Shown here piece by piece: positions 1-9,878 of a stretch of DNA of 64,000 nt; the first letter of the stretch is position 1, and each line of letters begins with the position of its first letter. Origin of the DNA: UBA8437 sp963582065 (GTDB taxonomy: Bacteria; Planctomycetota; Planctomycetia; Planctomycetales; Planctomycetaceae); the NCBI GenBank assembly GCA_963582065.1, contig CAUZRQ010000006.1:39051-103050 (forward strand), in the 5' to 3' direction. The notes below the pieces were generated by a model. That model searched no databases. It saw only the letters and a program-made list of their open reading frames with translations, and had not been told where the DNA came from. The position numbers and the translations under genes are program-made.

Positions 1-3000
1 CCGCTGCATCATCTTGCGAGCCCGCTGCATCAATGCCTGCTTCAGTGTCTGCTCCAGGCTCTGTTGAGCCTTTTGCTGGCTGTTCTGTTCAGACTGCTGC
101 AGTTGCTCCTGCAGGCTCTTCAGCGACTTCTGGTCGCTCTTCAAAGCCCGCTGGGCCATGTCGAGTTCCTCGAGCCGCTGCAACTGCTGGCGGTTGCGTT
201 CCTGCTGCTCGGGATCGGACGACTTCTTGTCGTCATCCTGCTGCTTCTTCAACTTCTCCTTGAAGTCGCGGATCATCTTCTGGAAGCGAGGATCCAGTTC
301 AGCCCGCAGGCCTCCCAGTGCCGGAAGGAAGAACTCCTCCTCTTCCTCCTCCTCGCCCTTCTTCTTTTTGTCCTTCTTCTGCTCGCCCTTCTTTTTCCCG
401 TCCTCGTCCTCCTTGGTCGGATCGCCCTCCTGGGTGTCCTGTTCCTTGGGCGGGATCTTGTAGTTCTTGTCCTCGGGCTTGTAGGGCCGGTCGGGGAAAT
501 CGAGTTGCCGTTGCTGTCGCTTGAAATCAAGCAGTTCAGCTGTCTTGTCGAGTTTCTTTTCGGACTTCTTCGCGGCATCCTCCTGCAGTTCGCGCAGCGC
601 CTCGAGCAGGTCCTTGGAGGAGAGGTCCTGGAGGCCGGACTTCAGCAGGTTCTCTTCCTTGCCCTTGAGGGCTTCGAGATCCTTCTGCATCGCCTTGAGG
701 TAGTCCTTGAGATCCTGCAGCGCGTCCCGTGCCAGCTCGGCGTTCTGTTCGAGCAGGTCCTTCTTGAGATCCTGCATCGCCTGCTTCAGGTCGTCGCGGC
801 TGTCCCGCTGGGCCCGGGCCAGCGCATCCATCCGCTTCTGGATCGACTCGAGGTCCTTCTGGACTCGCTCGGCCTTCTTGGTGATCTCGGGCAGCTTGGT
901 GTCCTGCTGCTTGGGCTCGACGGCCTTCTGGAGGTCCTGGGCGAGTTGCTTGAGCGGATCGACGGCGGCCTTTTCGAAGGCCTGTTCGAGTTGCTTCATC
1001 TGTTCGGCCACCTGCGGCGGCACCAGCGGGTTCTCCTCGGCCTGCTTGGTCAATGCCCCCAGGTCATTCTTGACCTGTTCGGAGAGCTTGACGTTGGCAT
1101 TCTCCTCGGCAACCAGCTTTGCGAGTTCCTTCTTCAACTCGTCGAGCTTCTTCTGTTCCTCCGGATCGAGTTCGACCGGCTTCTCTTCTTCGGGCTTCGC
1201 CTTGGGATCCTTCTTGGCCTTGTCGTCCTTGTCCTTCTTCGCCTCCTCCTCCTGCTTCTTCTGGTCGGCCTCCGTCTTGGCGTTCTCGATCTTCTCGGTC
1301 AGTTCCTTGTACTCCTGCTCGAGTTCGCTCGACTTCGTCTGGATCTTCTTCTGCTTCGCAATCAACTCGACCAGCTTGTCGCGGAAGGTGTCGGTCTGCT
1401 TCTCGAGTTGTTCAAACTGCTTGTCGGCGGCGGTGTCGTCGTTCTTGATCTGGATCACGTAGTCGATCGTCTGTCCGCTCTGGCCCTTGCCGTCTCGCAC
1501 CTCGACCCGGTAGGTCAAGGTGTCTCCGGTTTTCAGGCCCCGATCGGCGAGGTCCAGCGTGACCTCCCGGCGATCGTTCTGCAGCGGCGGGCTGAGTGTC
1601 ACGACGGGCTCGCCCACAAACGAATCCTGGTCGGCCGTCTTCACGCTCAGCACGACCTCCTTGACCCCGAAGTCATCAAAGGAGGTGATGAAGACCGGAA
1701 CGGGACGCGGCTGGGACAGCACCAGGGTCTGCCGCGGCCGCTCGATGATCACCTGCGGCGGGTTGTCCGGAATGGCCACGATCTTGGCTTCGGCCATCGT
1801 CTTGTTGTAGCGGTCGGCCTCGTTCTTCAACTGCACGCGGTACAGCCCGTTGTCCATCAACGAAAACGTGCCGGTGAACAGGCTCTGGCCGTCGGCGAGT
1901 TCCGCCGTGCCGGGAACCAGTTCCACGGGAACCAGTTCCAGCGGCTCCTCCCGGCCGGTCGGCACCAGCTTGACGACGGTCTCCTTTGCCGGGGGCATTG
2001 TGCCCGAGGATCCCCAGATTGCCTGGCCGCCGTGGAGGGTGAACATCATGCCCGAGACCGTGCGGCCGGCCAGTCCGACGGCCGATGCGGCAACCTCGAG
2101 CGTCACTCGTCGCCCGCTCTCGGGCAGATCGCCGACGCGGAACCGCGACGCGGTGCCCACCTTTCCCTCGCCGATCAGATCCTCTCCCCAGAACGCCCTG
2201 TGCTCCCAGCCCTCGCCGTCGTGCCACTTGAGCATGATCTGTCGAGGACGCTGGTTGGGCGGAAGGTAGACGTCGGCGAACAGCACATCGCCGGTGCCGA
2301 CCTGGAACGGTTCGGCCGCCTTGGTGAACCCGTGCGAGTGGACCGCGGCATTGATGGGGTCGGTGTGAGCGTCCTTTCCGGCAAGCGATTCGACCTGCCA
2401 GGTCCCGCTGGGCGTCGAACCCTCGGGACGGACCGCGGCGAACCAGTTCCGCGGCGTGCGGTCGGCCACGTTCTGCTGCACCCGTTTCAACTCGAGAAAC
2501 TCGATCTTCCCCTCGTGGATGTCCCCCTCGGCGACGACATCCACCGAAACGCGGCTGCCGACCGGGCCCTCGACATCGGCCACCGGCGAGGACCGCTCGG
2601 GCTTCTCCATGTACTCGGGATACACCAGCCTCGTGGCAACCCGCACGATCTCCGGCCGAGCCAGCATCTTCACCCGGTACCGCTTCGTGTAGGTGCCCCC
2701 GCCGTTGACCCGATACCGGAACTCGTGTTCGAGTCCCTTGAGCGTCAATTTCGCGAGACCTTCACCGCCGACCTCCTTGAAGAAAGGCAGCGAGTGCCGC
2801 ATCAGCACCGGTTCGCCCTCGTCGTTTTCCGTCTCGATCACCAACTGCAACCGCTCGTCCTCGCGGAGCCTGCGGTCATCCGAAAGCGTGATCAGGAACA
2901 CGACGTCGTCTCCGCGGACGACCGCTCCGTCACCTTCTTTCACCTGGTCGCGGTTGCCCACCGCGACGGTGTAGGCCACGTGGCCGGCCGGCGGAATGTC

Positions 3001-3624
3001 GGCAAACGGGTTGAAGACCCGCGCCATCGCCGTGGTCACGCCGGGAATGAAGATCACTGACAGGCCCAGCACGCCGATCGCCGCCACCGCGCTGGCGCGA
3101 CGCAGGTTATGGATGTCGAGCACCTTGCGGGGGTCGAATCCCCGGATCCGCTCGAGAGCTTCCGAGATCAGCCGTCGGTGGAATGCTTCAGAAACCGGCA
3201 CCGCCCGGCTCTCGTCTTCGAGATCGATGCAGGTCACCAGCCGGTTGTGAATCTTGGGCAACTGGGTCTCGATCCGACGAGCCACCAGCACGCTGGAGAG
3301 GCGACGGAACAGAGGCCGCAACACGCCGGCGATCACCGCCCACGACGTGGGCACCACCAGCAGCACCAGCGCCAGGGCCCGCAACACGGTCCACTCCGAC
3401 GGCGCCGCAGTCGAGACGACAAAGTCGGTCATCGACAACACCACCATCAGCAACAGGCCCAGCCCGAAACTGGCCAACAGCCCCGTCATCACCCATGTCG
3501 AACGCAACAGCATCCGCGTCCGCGACACCAGGGAGCGAATCGGCGAAGTGTCGGTTGCTGAATTTCCCGCCGACGGATTGGCACGGCCGTTGCCGTTGCC
3601 GTTACTCGAATGGTCACTCGTCAT
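1..3624 (-). CDS. Giant membrane-anchored coiled-coil protein, DUF4175-like (partial, C-terminus outside window)
   Basis: The frame is open from ATG at 3624 to the window edge, giving 1208 codons without a stop; the C-terminus is missing. Seen: hydrophobic segments at about residues 44-65, 82-101 and 177-198, then a long extracytoplasmic-type beta-rich region (about 200-720), then an almost uninterrupted K/E/Q-rich coiled coil from about 730 to the edge, including a run of seven glutamates near residue 1090. Layout and position directly after the moxR/DUF58/BatA genes match the DUF4175-like proteins of planctomycete Bat-type operons (family knowledge). The likely role is an envelope scaffold or partner of the vWA protein; no catalytic motif is visible. 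It is 128 bp downstream of the BatA-like gene. The antisense strand carries a spurious 998-codon open frame because the coiled-coil codons read as Leu-rich on the other strand. Confidence 0.85.
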   Translation of the reverse strand, partial: MTSDHSSNGNGNGRANPSAGNSATDTSPIRSLVSRTRMLLRSTWVMTGLLASFGLGLLLMVVLSMTDFVVSTAAPSEWTVLRALALVLLVVPTSWAVIAGVLRPLFRRLSSVLVARRIETQLPKIHNRLVTCIDLEDESRAVPVSEAFHRRLISEALERIRGFDPRKVLDIHNLRRASAVAAIGVLGLSVIFIPGVTTAMARVFNPFADIPPAGHVAYTVAVGNRDQVKEGDGAVVRGDDVVFLITLSDDRRLREDERLQLVIETENDEGEPVLMRHSLPFFKEVGGEGLAKLTLKGLEHEFRYRVNGGGTYTKRYRVKMLARPEIVRVATRLVYPEYMEKPERSSPVADVEGPVGSRVSVDVVAEGDIHEGKIEFLELKRVQQNVADRTPRNWFAAVRPEGSTPSGTWQVESLAGKDAHTDPINAAVHSHGFTKAAEPFQVGTGDVLFADVYLPPNQRPRQIMLKWHDGEGWEHRAFWGEDLIGEGKVGTASRFRVGDLPESGRRVTLEVAASAVGLAGRTVSGMMFTLHGGQAIWGSSGTMPPAKETVVKLVPTGREEPLELVPVELVPGTAELADGQSLFTGTFSLMDNGLYRVQLKNEADRYNKTMAEAKIVAIPDNPPQVIIERPRQTLVLSQPRPVPVFITSFDDFGVKEVVLSVKTADQDSFVGEPVVTLSPPLQNDRREVTLDLADRGLKTGDTLTYRVEVRDGKGQSGQTIDYVIQIKNDDTAADKQFEQLEKQTDTFRDKLVELIAKQKKIQTKSSELEQEYKELTEKIENAKTEADQKKQEEEAKKDKDDKAKKDPKAKPEEEKPVELDPEEQKKLDELKKELAKLVAEENANVKLSEQVKNDLGALTKQAEENPLVPPQVAEQMKQLEQAFEKAAVDPLKQLAQDLQKAVEPKQQDTKLPEITKKAERVQKDLESIQKRMDALARAQRDSRDDLKQAMQDLKKDLLEQNAELARDALQDLKDYLKAMQKDLEALKGKEENLLKSGLQDLSSKDLLEALRELQEDAAKKSEKKLDKTAELLDFKRQQRQLDFPDRPYKPEDKNYKIPPKEQDTQEGDPTKEDEDGKKKGEQKKDKKKKGEEEEEEEFFLPALGGLRAELDPRFQKMIRDFKEKLKKQQDDDKKSSDPEQQERNRQQLQRLEELDMAQRALKSDQKSLKSLQEQLQQSEQNSQQKAQQSLEQTLKQALMQRARKMMQR

Positions 3625-3648
3625 GAATCGTTCCTACCAAGCGGTGCC

Positions 3649-3670
3649 AGCCGACGTATCGATGTCGGCT
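3649..3670. other. Inverted repeat between BatA-like and coiled-coil genes
   Basis: A 7-bp perfect inverted repeat, AGCCGAC/GTCGGCT, with an 8-nt loop lies in the 128-bp gap. A second, shorter one (TGAAT GGTGT ATTCA, 3677-3691) follows. On the minus strand they sit just upstream of the coiled-coil gene start. There is no T-tract, so a regulatory or mRNA-processing hairpin is as likely as a terminator. Low certainty. Confidence 0.3.
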
Positions 3671-3752
3671 TGTGTGTGAATGGTGTATTCAATGCCGGAA
3701 CCCGGAGGTTGTCAATCGCTGTCTTCGGGCACGGGAAACTGGATAAGACACG

Positions 3753-6245
3753 TCATTCGCTCGCCGCGCCCGTCGGAGCCTCTTCGGTCACGTCCGCCCC
3801 GGTCATTCGGCCAACCCAGCTCCCGGGACTCAACTGCTTGATCCGCTCCATCGCCGTGTCATCCTCCTCGCCGGCGACCTGTCCGCTAAGCGTCGAGAGC
3901 AGGAACTCGACCACGATGACCAGGAACATCACGTAGATCAGCCATCGCCAGATCTCGTTCTGGGTCCCCGGTTCTCCGAATTGCTGCTGGGCATGGGCAC
4001 TGGCATCGACCACCTTCAGCGTCTTGCCGGCCACCAGCCCCTCGAGCATCGCGGCCGTCTCGACCTCGATCCGTTTCATCCGTTCGACCGCTTCGTTGGG
4101 GTCGTCGGCGCGTTCGAGGTTGCCACCGATCGTCTTGAAATCGGACTCGCCGGGGGCCAGGTTGACCGCGAACGCCAGCCGACCCTCCTTGGGCCGAGCC
4201 GTGTTTCCGCCACTGACCTCGACTTCGTAGAACCCCTGGTGCACCGTCCGGTCGAACGCTCCGACCAACCGTGCCCGGGACCGCTGGAACTGCTCGAGGG
4301 GATTCACCTGCCCGCCGGGGCCGGTCACCTTGGCCGAAACCGGATCCCAATTGGCCTCGTCGGCAAAGAACTCGGCCGTCCCGCCCGCTCCCACCACGCT
4401 CGGGCCGCCCAGTTCCGGCTGCTTCATCACGTGGCTGACCATCCGCAGCAACAGCGGCACGAACTCGGGCCGCATCGGCAGGTTGGTCCATTTCGAGTGA
4501 AACGGGAAGGCGGAGAGCACAACCTGTCCGTCTCCGTAACGTCCCTCGATCATTGCCGGTGAATCGCTGCCGGCAAAGGACATCAGCGGCCAGCTGCTGC
4601 CCCGCTCCTTGGGAAGACCCAGGGCAAAGTGACGGTAAACCTGCACCCGGGTCAGGTAGGGCCCATCGCCGCCAGCGAAGACCGAGAGGATCTCGTTGGA
4701 GAAATCGATGTTGGCGAAACTCGAAAAGGTCTCGGTCTTCATCGGATCCCCGACGGCCGCCGCCAGCGAGGCCGCCAGCATCGGGACCTCGGCATCGTTG
4801 GGGTCGGGGAAGAACTGCTTGGTGTAGATCTCGGGATTGACCTTCTCGCCGGGCAACACGATCAACCCGCCGCCCTTGTTGACGAAGTTCCTCAACAGCG
4901 TGAAGCGGGCGGCGTCGAGTTGACCGCAGTCGGCCAGGATCACCACCATCGCCTGGTTGAGCGCATCGGTGTTGAGTTCGGCCTGGGGAATCTCTCGGAC
5001 ATCGAGCGAACGGACGAACTCGCGTCCGGTCGCCGCCGGGACCGCCTGGTCCCCGTCCTCTTCCCCATCCGTCTTCTCGCCCTCGGTCATTTCCTCATTG
5101 GGAGAATCGGTCGCGATCAACGCGGTCTTGATATAGAGCGCCGAGTCCTCAAGCGGGTTGGGGTTGGGATTGCCGTTGACCAGCAGCACGCCGACCTGGG
5201 GACGAACGTCGAGCGTGAAGCGGAAGATGTTGTCATCGAGAAACGGGTCACCGGGAATCTCGAACTGGCCCTTGAGCATTCCCGGCTCGGTGGGCACGTA
5301 GATCACCTCCAACTCATCGGTCTTACCGGCCGCCACGGCCAGCGGCTGCCGATCGACCTGCTGTCCGTTGATACTGGTGGTGACGGCAAAGCCGCTGGAG
5401 GTGGCCTTGGTGGGAGAGAGGTTGCGGATGCGGGCCCGCAGGGTCACCGGCAGGCCGACGATCACCCGCGCCGGAGCCGGGGCGTCACCGATCACGGCCT
5501 TGTTGTTCAGCGGCCGGCCGCTGCCGACATTGACCAGCCGCAGTTCGGCGTTCCCGGGCATTTTCACCGCGCTCTCACCGCCCCGGAACTCCTCCCAACC
5601 GCTCTGCTGCAAGTCGGTGAAGAGGTAGACAACCGGATCCTGAAACTTGGAGAGTTCGGCATTGTCGCCGGAGAACAGCTGGGAGAAGGCCGCGTAGAGA
5701 TTGCCGCGTGAGGGCCCTGTGTCGAGGTTGTCGATTTCGTTGAAGATCTCCTCGGTCGACGCCTGGAACCTCCGCAACAACTGCTCGGGACGCTCGCCCA
5801 CCCGGATCAGCGTCACGTGATCACCGGGCTTGACATGGGCCCGCTTGGGATCGAGCAGTTCACGAGCGGCACCCTTGGCTCGCTCGAGAGCGGTGACGCC
5901 ATCGGTCGCCGCCCCCATGCTGGCCGATGTGTCGAACATCAACACCACGTCGCGGCTGCCAGCTCCGCCGCCGAAGAGCGATTCCCAGTAGTCGGGCATC
6001 CGCATCCGCGAAACGGCAAAGACCATGAACAGCAGGAACAACGTCCGCAGCAAAGCGATCAGCCACTCGAGGAACTTCATCCGCCGCCGCTGCTGGACGT
6101 AGCTGTCGAAGAGGAACCGAAAGGTGCTCAGTTCGACCGTCTTCAGCCGGTGCAGCGTCAGCAGGTGCAGCAGCACGGGGATCAAGGCCAGTGGCAGAAA
6201 CCACAGCAACAGCGGATTCGTAAACAGGGTAGTCAATCCGCCCAC
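3753..6245 (-). CDS. BatA-like membrane protein with von Willebrand factor A domain
   Basis: 830 residues. The N-terminus matches the aerotolerance-regulator (BatA) N-terminal domain: a hydrophobic segment at about 9-30, the conserved L-H-x-L-x-L-H-R region, and a second hydrophobic segment at about 60-78. A vWA domain follows with MIDAS motif DTSASM at residues 105-110. The middle holds a beta-rich part and a glutamine-amidotransferase-like fold. A C-terminal membrane helix lies near 770-792. The start is GTG, chosen for the AAGGA 8 nt upstream. It follows the DUF58 gene by 45 bp on the same strand, as in MoxR-DUF58-BatA operons. Family members are thought to assemble or insert metal into envelope complexes with the MoxR ATPase; the client here is unknown. 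Most similar proteins are of comparable length in planctomycetes. Confidence 0.9.
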   Translation of the reverse strand: MGGLTTLFTNPLLLWFLPLALIPVLLHLLTLHRLKTVELSTFRFLFDSYVQQRRRMKFLEWLIALLRTLFLLFMVFAVSRMRMPDYWESLFGGGAGSRDVVLMFDTSASMGAATDGVTALERAKGAARELLDPKRAHVKPGDHVTLIRVGERPEQLLRRFQASTEEIFNEIDNLDTGPSRGNLYAAFSQLFSGDNAELSKFQDPVVYLFTDLQQSGWEEFRGGESAVKMPGNAELRLVNVGSGRPLNNKAVIGDAPAPARVIVGLPVTLRARIRNLSPTKATSSGFAVTTSINGQQVDRQPLAVAAGKTDELEVIYVPTEPGMLKGQFEIPGDPFLDDNIFRFTLDVRPQVGVLLVNGNPNPNPLEDSALYIKTALIATDSPNEEMTEGEKTDGEEDGDQAVPAATGREFVRSLDVREIPQAELNTDALNQAMVVILADCGQLDAARFTLLRNFVNKGGGLIVLPGEKVNPEIYTKQFFPDPNDAEVPMLAASLAAAVGDPMKTETFSSFANIDFSNEILSVFAGGDGPYLTRVQVYRHFALGLPKERGSSWPLMSFAGSDSPAMIEGRYGDGQVVLSAFPFHSKWTNLPMRPEFVPLLLRMVSHVMKQPELGGPSVVGAGGTAEFFADEANWDPVSAKVTGPGGQVNPLEQFQRSRARLVGAFDRTVHQGFYEVEVSGGNTARPKEGRLAFAVNLAPGESDFKTIGGNLERADDPNEAVERMKRIEVETAAMLEGLVAGKTLKVVDASAHAQQQFGEPGTQNEIWRWLIYVMFLVIVVEFLLSTLSGQVAGEEDDTAMERIKQLSPGSWVGRMTGADVTEEAPTGAASE

Positions 6246-6290
6246 TGAATGGTCCTTGTCGGTGTTGGGGTTCGGGGACTCTCGAAACCG

Positions 6291-7184
6291 CTAGAAAATC
6301 CGGTGGCGCTTGTCCAGGTAGGCGGCCAGGAACTTGTCGTACGGCTTCGACGTGTCACACAGTTCGTAGCTGATGCGTCTTTCGAGGCAGTCGCGTTTGA
6401 TCTGGTCGGTGAACTGGTTGATCCGGGAAAGGTACCGGCGTCGGAGGCTCTTGGGATTGGCCACGACGCGGCCGGCCCCTTCCATGTCCTTGAACCGCGT
6501 CAACCGGTCGTAGGGAAATTCCAGCTCGGCCGGATCCATGGTATGAAAGACGATCACTTCGTGGTTGTTGTGCCGGAAGTGCCCCAGTCCACTGGCGATC
6601 GATTCCTCGTTGTCGATCAGGTCGCTGATGACGATGATCAACCCCCGTCGCTTGGTCCGCTCGGCTGCCTCGTGCAACACGGCCCCCACGTCGGTTTCAC
6701 CTCCGGGATCGACGCCGTCGAGTGATTCGAGGATGCGGCGGAACTGGGTCGGGTGCGCCTTGGGCGGAATGAAACGCCGCACGCTGGTGTCGAACTCGAC
6801 CAGCCCCACCGCGTCGTTCTGACGCAGCAGCAGGTAGGTCAGCGCAGCGGCGAGGTACGAGCCCCAGGAAAGCTTGGTCTGGTCGCCCGAGCCGAAGTTC
6901 ATCGAGGTCGAACAGTCCAGCAGGATGTAGGCCCGCAGGTTCGTCTCGTCCTCGTACAACTTGACGTAGTACTTGTCCGAGCGAGCGACGATCTTCCAGT
7001 CGAGATTGCGGATCTCGTCGCCGGGCGTGTACGCACGGTGATCGAGGTACTCGACCGAGAAGCCGTGATAGGGACTGCGGTGACGTCCTGTCAAAAACCC
7101 CTCGACCACCTGCTTGGCCACCAGTTCCATGTTGCCGACGCGGTGCAGCCCGGCGGGATCGAGGTATTTCTGCTTTGCCGCCAT
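6291..7184 (-). CDS. DUF58 domain protein
   Basis: 297 residues. The DUF58 signature (Y-x-P-G-D-E-I-R-N-L-D-W around residues 52-65) is present, followed by a vWA-like segment with the DCSTSMNFG motif near residue 92. No signal peptide or membrane segment is visible, so it is cytosolic, unlike longer DUF58 proteins with N-terminal helices. The ATG at 7184 is preceded by GAGG. It lies 47 bp downstream of the MoxR gene and 45 bp upstream of the BatA-like gene, so the three are almost certainly co-transcribed. By family, DUF58 proteins act with MoxR AAA+ ATPases as adaptors; the client is not evident. Confidence 0.92.
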   Translation of the reverse strand: MAAKQKYLDPAGLHRVGNMELVAKQVVEGFLTGRHRSPYHGFSVEYLDHRAYTPGDEIRNLDWKIVARSDKYYVKLYEDETNLRAYILLDCSTSMNFGSGDQTKLSWGSYLAAALTYLLLRQNDAVGLVEFDTSVRRFIPPKAHPTQFRRILESLDGVDPGGETDVGAVLHEAAERTKRRGLIIVISDLIDNEESIASGLGHFRHNNHEVIVFHTMDPAELEFPYDRLTRFKDMEGAGRVVANPKSLRRRYLSRINQFTDQIKRDCLERRISYELCDTSKPYDKFLAAYLDKRHRIF

Positions 7185-7231
7185 CGTGGCCGGCCTCGGG
7201 GGAGAGAGTTCAGAGAGTCACAGCCGCTGAC

Positions 7232-8260
7232 CTACAACTCCTCGCTGGTCTGCTCGCAGAGATCGCTGATGATCTTGTCGGTCGTCACGCCATCGCTCTC
7301 GGCAGAAAAGCTGGTAACCAACCGGTGCCGCAGCACCGGAAAGGCCACGTAGCGGATGTCCTCGATCGAGGCGTTGAACCGGCCTTCGAGCAACGCGTTG
7401 GCCTTGGCTCCCATCAACAGCGCCTGGCAGGCACGGGGACCAGCCCCCCAGGTCAGGTACTGCTTGACGAAATCGGGCGAGTCGTCAGCGTCGGGCCGCG
7501 TGCCGCGAACCAGCCGCACGGCGTAGGACGCGATGCTCTTGCCGACGATCACCTTCCGCACCACCTGCTGAAGTTGCATGATCTCGGCACCGTCCAGCAG
7601 CGCGTTCAGGTCGGGCTTGTCCTGCGACGTGGTCGTCTCGGCAATCTCCAGTTCCTCTTCGAAGGTCGGGTAATCGATCAGGATCCGGAACATAAACCGG
7701 TCGAGCTGGGCCTCCGGTAGCGGGTAGGTGCCCTCCTGTTCGATCGGGTTCTGGGTTCCCAGCACCAGGAACGGACGTGTCAGTTCGAAGGTCTGTCCGG
7801 CGATCGTGATCTGGAACTCCTGCATCGCTTCCAGCAGCGCTGCCTGGGTCTTGGGCGGGGTCCGGTTGATTTCGTCGCCGAGAATGATGTTGCCGAAGAT
7901 CGGACCCTTGACGAACTTCATCCGCCGCCGACCCGTGCCCTCTTCCTCCTCGAGGATCTCGGTACCGGTGATGTCCGAGGGCATCAGGTCGGGAGTGAAC
8001 TGGATCCGGCTGAAATCCAACGAGAGCATCTCGGAGATCGAGCTGATCATCAGGGTCTTGGCCAGTCCGGGCACCCCCTCCAGCAAGCAGTGCCCCTGGG
8101 CAAACAGTGCGATCAGCACCTGCTTGAGCACGTCTTCCTGGCCGATGATCACGCGGCTCAGTTCATTGGTCAGCTTGCCATAAATCTCGGCCGCCTGCTC
8201 GGCTGCCTTCAGATCCTGCTCGTCAACTTGCCCCGTGCCGGCGTTCAATTCAGTCGCCAT
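7232..8260 (-). CDS. MoxR-family AAA+ ATPase
   Basis: 342 residues from the ATG at 8260; upstream in-frame codons exist to 8476, but the ATG has GAGGG just upstream and the protein then has the usual MoxR length. Walker A GVPGLAKT is at residues 62-69 and Walker B ILGDEINR near 120-127. The family-typical stretch for the sensor-1 region (LVLGTQNPIEQEGTYPLPEA) follows near 170-190. C-terminal AAA lid helices complete the fold. MoxR ATPases are chaperones acting with vWA/DUF58 partners; here they are encoded next in the same operon. The 205 bp upstream (8261-8465) holds no gene and probably contains the operon promoter. Confidence 0.95.
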   Translation of the reverse strand: MATELNAGTGQVDEQDLKAAEQAAEIYGKLTNELSRVIIGQEDVLKQVLIALFAQGHCLLEGVPGLAKTLMISSISEMLSLDFSRIQFTPDLMPSDITGTEILEEEEGTGRRRMKFVKGPIFGNIILGDEINRTPPKTQAALLEAMQEFQITIAGQTFELTRPFLVLGTQNPIEQEGTYPLPEAQLDRFMFRILIDYPTFEEELEIAETTTSQDKPDLNALLDGAEIMQLQQVVRKVIVGKSIASYAVRLVRGTRPDADDSPDFVKQYLTWGAGPRACQALLMGAKANALLEGRFNASIEDIRYVAFPVLRHRLVTSFSAESDGVTTDKIISDLCEQTSEEL

Positions 8261-8465
8261 GTGTCCCTCACTGCCTGGGTCCACAGCCTCCATGCCGCCC
8301 CCAACGGCCGGCATCCGTGGCCCCAAGCTACAGTGATCCGGCCGCCAGTCAACCGAACGCGTCTGAATCGGTTGATGGGTTGCGGCGTCGATTTGCCTGG
8401 AGATGTTGATCGAAGCCGAATGACCGACCGTCGGCAGGTGATCTCGGAAACACCAGCCGCTGTCG

Positions 8466-9878
8466 TTAGTTCCCATTCCCAGGCTTCTGCCAGGGCACCT
8501 CGCCGTACCTCTGCAATTGCCGCCTCAGCGCCGCCGACATCTCGCGAAACACCCTTGGCCTTTTCCGCGACAAGTCGGTCTTCTCCAGCGGATCGCTCTT
8601 CAGATCGTACAACTCCAGCGGTGCGAACGGGCTGTTCTGCAGCAGTTTCCACGGACCTCGCCTGAGAGCCTCGATGGTCTTCCCGGCGTAGCGAGCCCCA
8701 CCCTCGCGGCGACTGAAGAACCACAGTTTCCGGAGTTCATCCTGTGGCTTCCCACGGAGCGTCGGCAGGATACTCCGCCCCTCGATCCCCTTGGGCACCG
8801 GTACCCCCGCGACGGCGCAGACGGTCGGAAACAGGTCCATCGACAACGCCATCAGGTCACTCCTGGAGCCCGCTTCGATCCGGCCGGGCCACGACGCACA
8901 GGTCGGCACCTTCAACCCACCCTCGTAGACACTCTGCTTCCCGTCCCGCAGCGGCCCGTTGTTGGCCCCGACGCTCAATTGGCCGCCGTTGTCCGACGAG
9001 AAGATGACCAGCGTGTTCCCGGCCTGGCCGGTGGCCTTCAACACCTCGAGCACCCTGCCGATCCCGTCGTCCATGTGCTCGATCAACGCCACCAGTTTCG
9101 CCCGCCGCTTGTCGATCTTCGGCTCCCGCTTCAACACCCGCTCGACCCAGTCCTCTGGCGGCTGGATCGGGGTATGGGGTGCGTTGTAGGCCAGGTAAAG
9201 GAAAAAGGGCCGCTTGTCCCGCCGCGCGGCGTTGGCTTCCAGGTAATCGACGGCCCATTGGGAAAACAGATCGGTGGCATGCCCCTTCGGATCGATCGTC
9301 GTTTTGTCCTTCCTCATATAGTTGTTGCCGTGGCGACGGTGCTTGTAGTAGTCGTCCATCATGTCGCCCAGGAACCCGTGAAAGTGCGCAAAGCCCCGGT
9401 CGTTGGGCAGGTTCGGCGAGGCCAGGCCCAGGTGCCACTTGCCGACCATCGCCGTGTGGTAGCCCGCCTTGGCCATCGCACTCGGCAACAACACCGCGTC
9501 GTGTCGCAGGTACCCCCAGCTGTTTGCGGCGTGAGTCCGGATCACGCCGGGCACACCGACCAGGTCCTGGTACCGCCCGGTCAACAACGCGGCCCGGGTC
9601 GGTGAGCAGACCGGGCAGTTGGCATAGAAGTTGGTGAAAGTCATGCCCGAAGCCGCCAGGCGGTCGATGTGCGGCGTCCGCATGTCACCGGCCCCCTGGC
9701 ATACCAGGTCGCCGTATCCCAGGTCGTCGACCAGGATCAACAGTACGTTGGGCCGTGCGGCCGGATCCTCGCCGCGGCTCTGCCGGACCGCACCCGGGTT
9801 CACCCAGACCGCCGCAACGCACACCGCCAGCCCGAACACGCGACCACGTCGCCGACTTGCTCCATCCCGCTCAAGCAT
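8466..9878 (-). CDS. Secreted Cys-type sulfatase (arylsulfatase family)
   Basis: 470 residues from the ATG at 9878; a GTG at 9896 in the same frame is a possible longer start. An N-terminal signal peptide is followed by the alkaline-phosphatase-fold start NVLLILVDDLGYGD with the metal-binding Asp pair, and by the sulfatase signature CSPTRAALLTGRY with Cys near residue 91, the residue converted to formylglycine in active enzymes. KWHLG, NAPHTPIQP and SSDNGG motifs follow in order. It hydrolyses sulfate esters, probably of polysaccharides, outside the cytoplasm; the substrate cannot be read from sequence. The start overlaps the preceding isomerase-like gene by 8 nt, making it the last gene of a translationally coupled unit. 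No sulfatase-maturing enzyme lies in the window. Confidence 0.93.
   Translation of the reverse strand: MLERDGASRRRGRVFGLAVCVAAVWVNPGAVRQSRGEDPAARPNVLLILVDDLGYGDLVCQGAGDMRTPHIDRLAASGMTFTNFYANCPVCSPTRAALLTGRYQDLVGVPGVIRTHAANSWGYLRHDAVLLPSAMAKAGYHTAMVGKWHLGLASPNLPNDRGFAHFHGFLGDMMDDYYKHRRHGNNYMRKDKTTIDPKGHATDLFSQWAVDYLEANAARRDKRPFFLYLAYNAPHTPIQPPEDWVERVLKREPKIDKRRAKLVALIEHMDDGIGRVLEVLKATGQAGNTLVIFSSDNGGQLSVGANNGPLRDGKQSVYEGGLKVPTCASWPGRIEAGSRSDLMALSMDLFPTVCAVAGVPVPKGIEGRSILPTLRGKPQDELRKLWFFSRREGGARYAGKTIEALRRGPWKLLQNSPFAPLELYDLKSDPLEKTDLSRKRPRVFREMSAALRRQLQRYGEVPWQKPGNGN

Noticed and set aside
64..3060. 998-codon plus-strand open frame, Leu-rich
   Set aside because: It is the antisense of the coiled-coil protein's minus-strand frame. 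Codons for Glu, Lys and Gln read as Leu, Phe and Ser on the other strand; no start context or domain is present.
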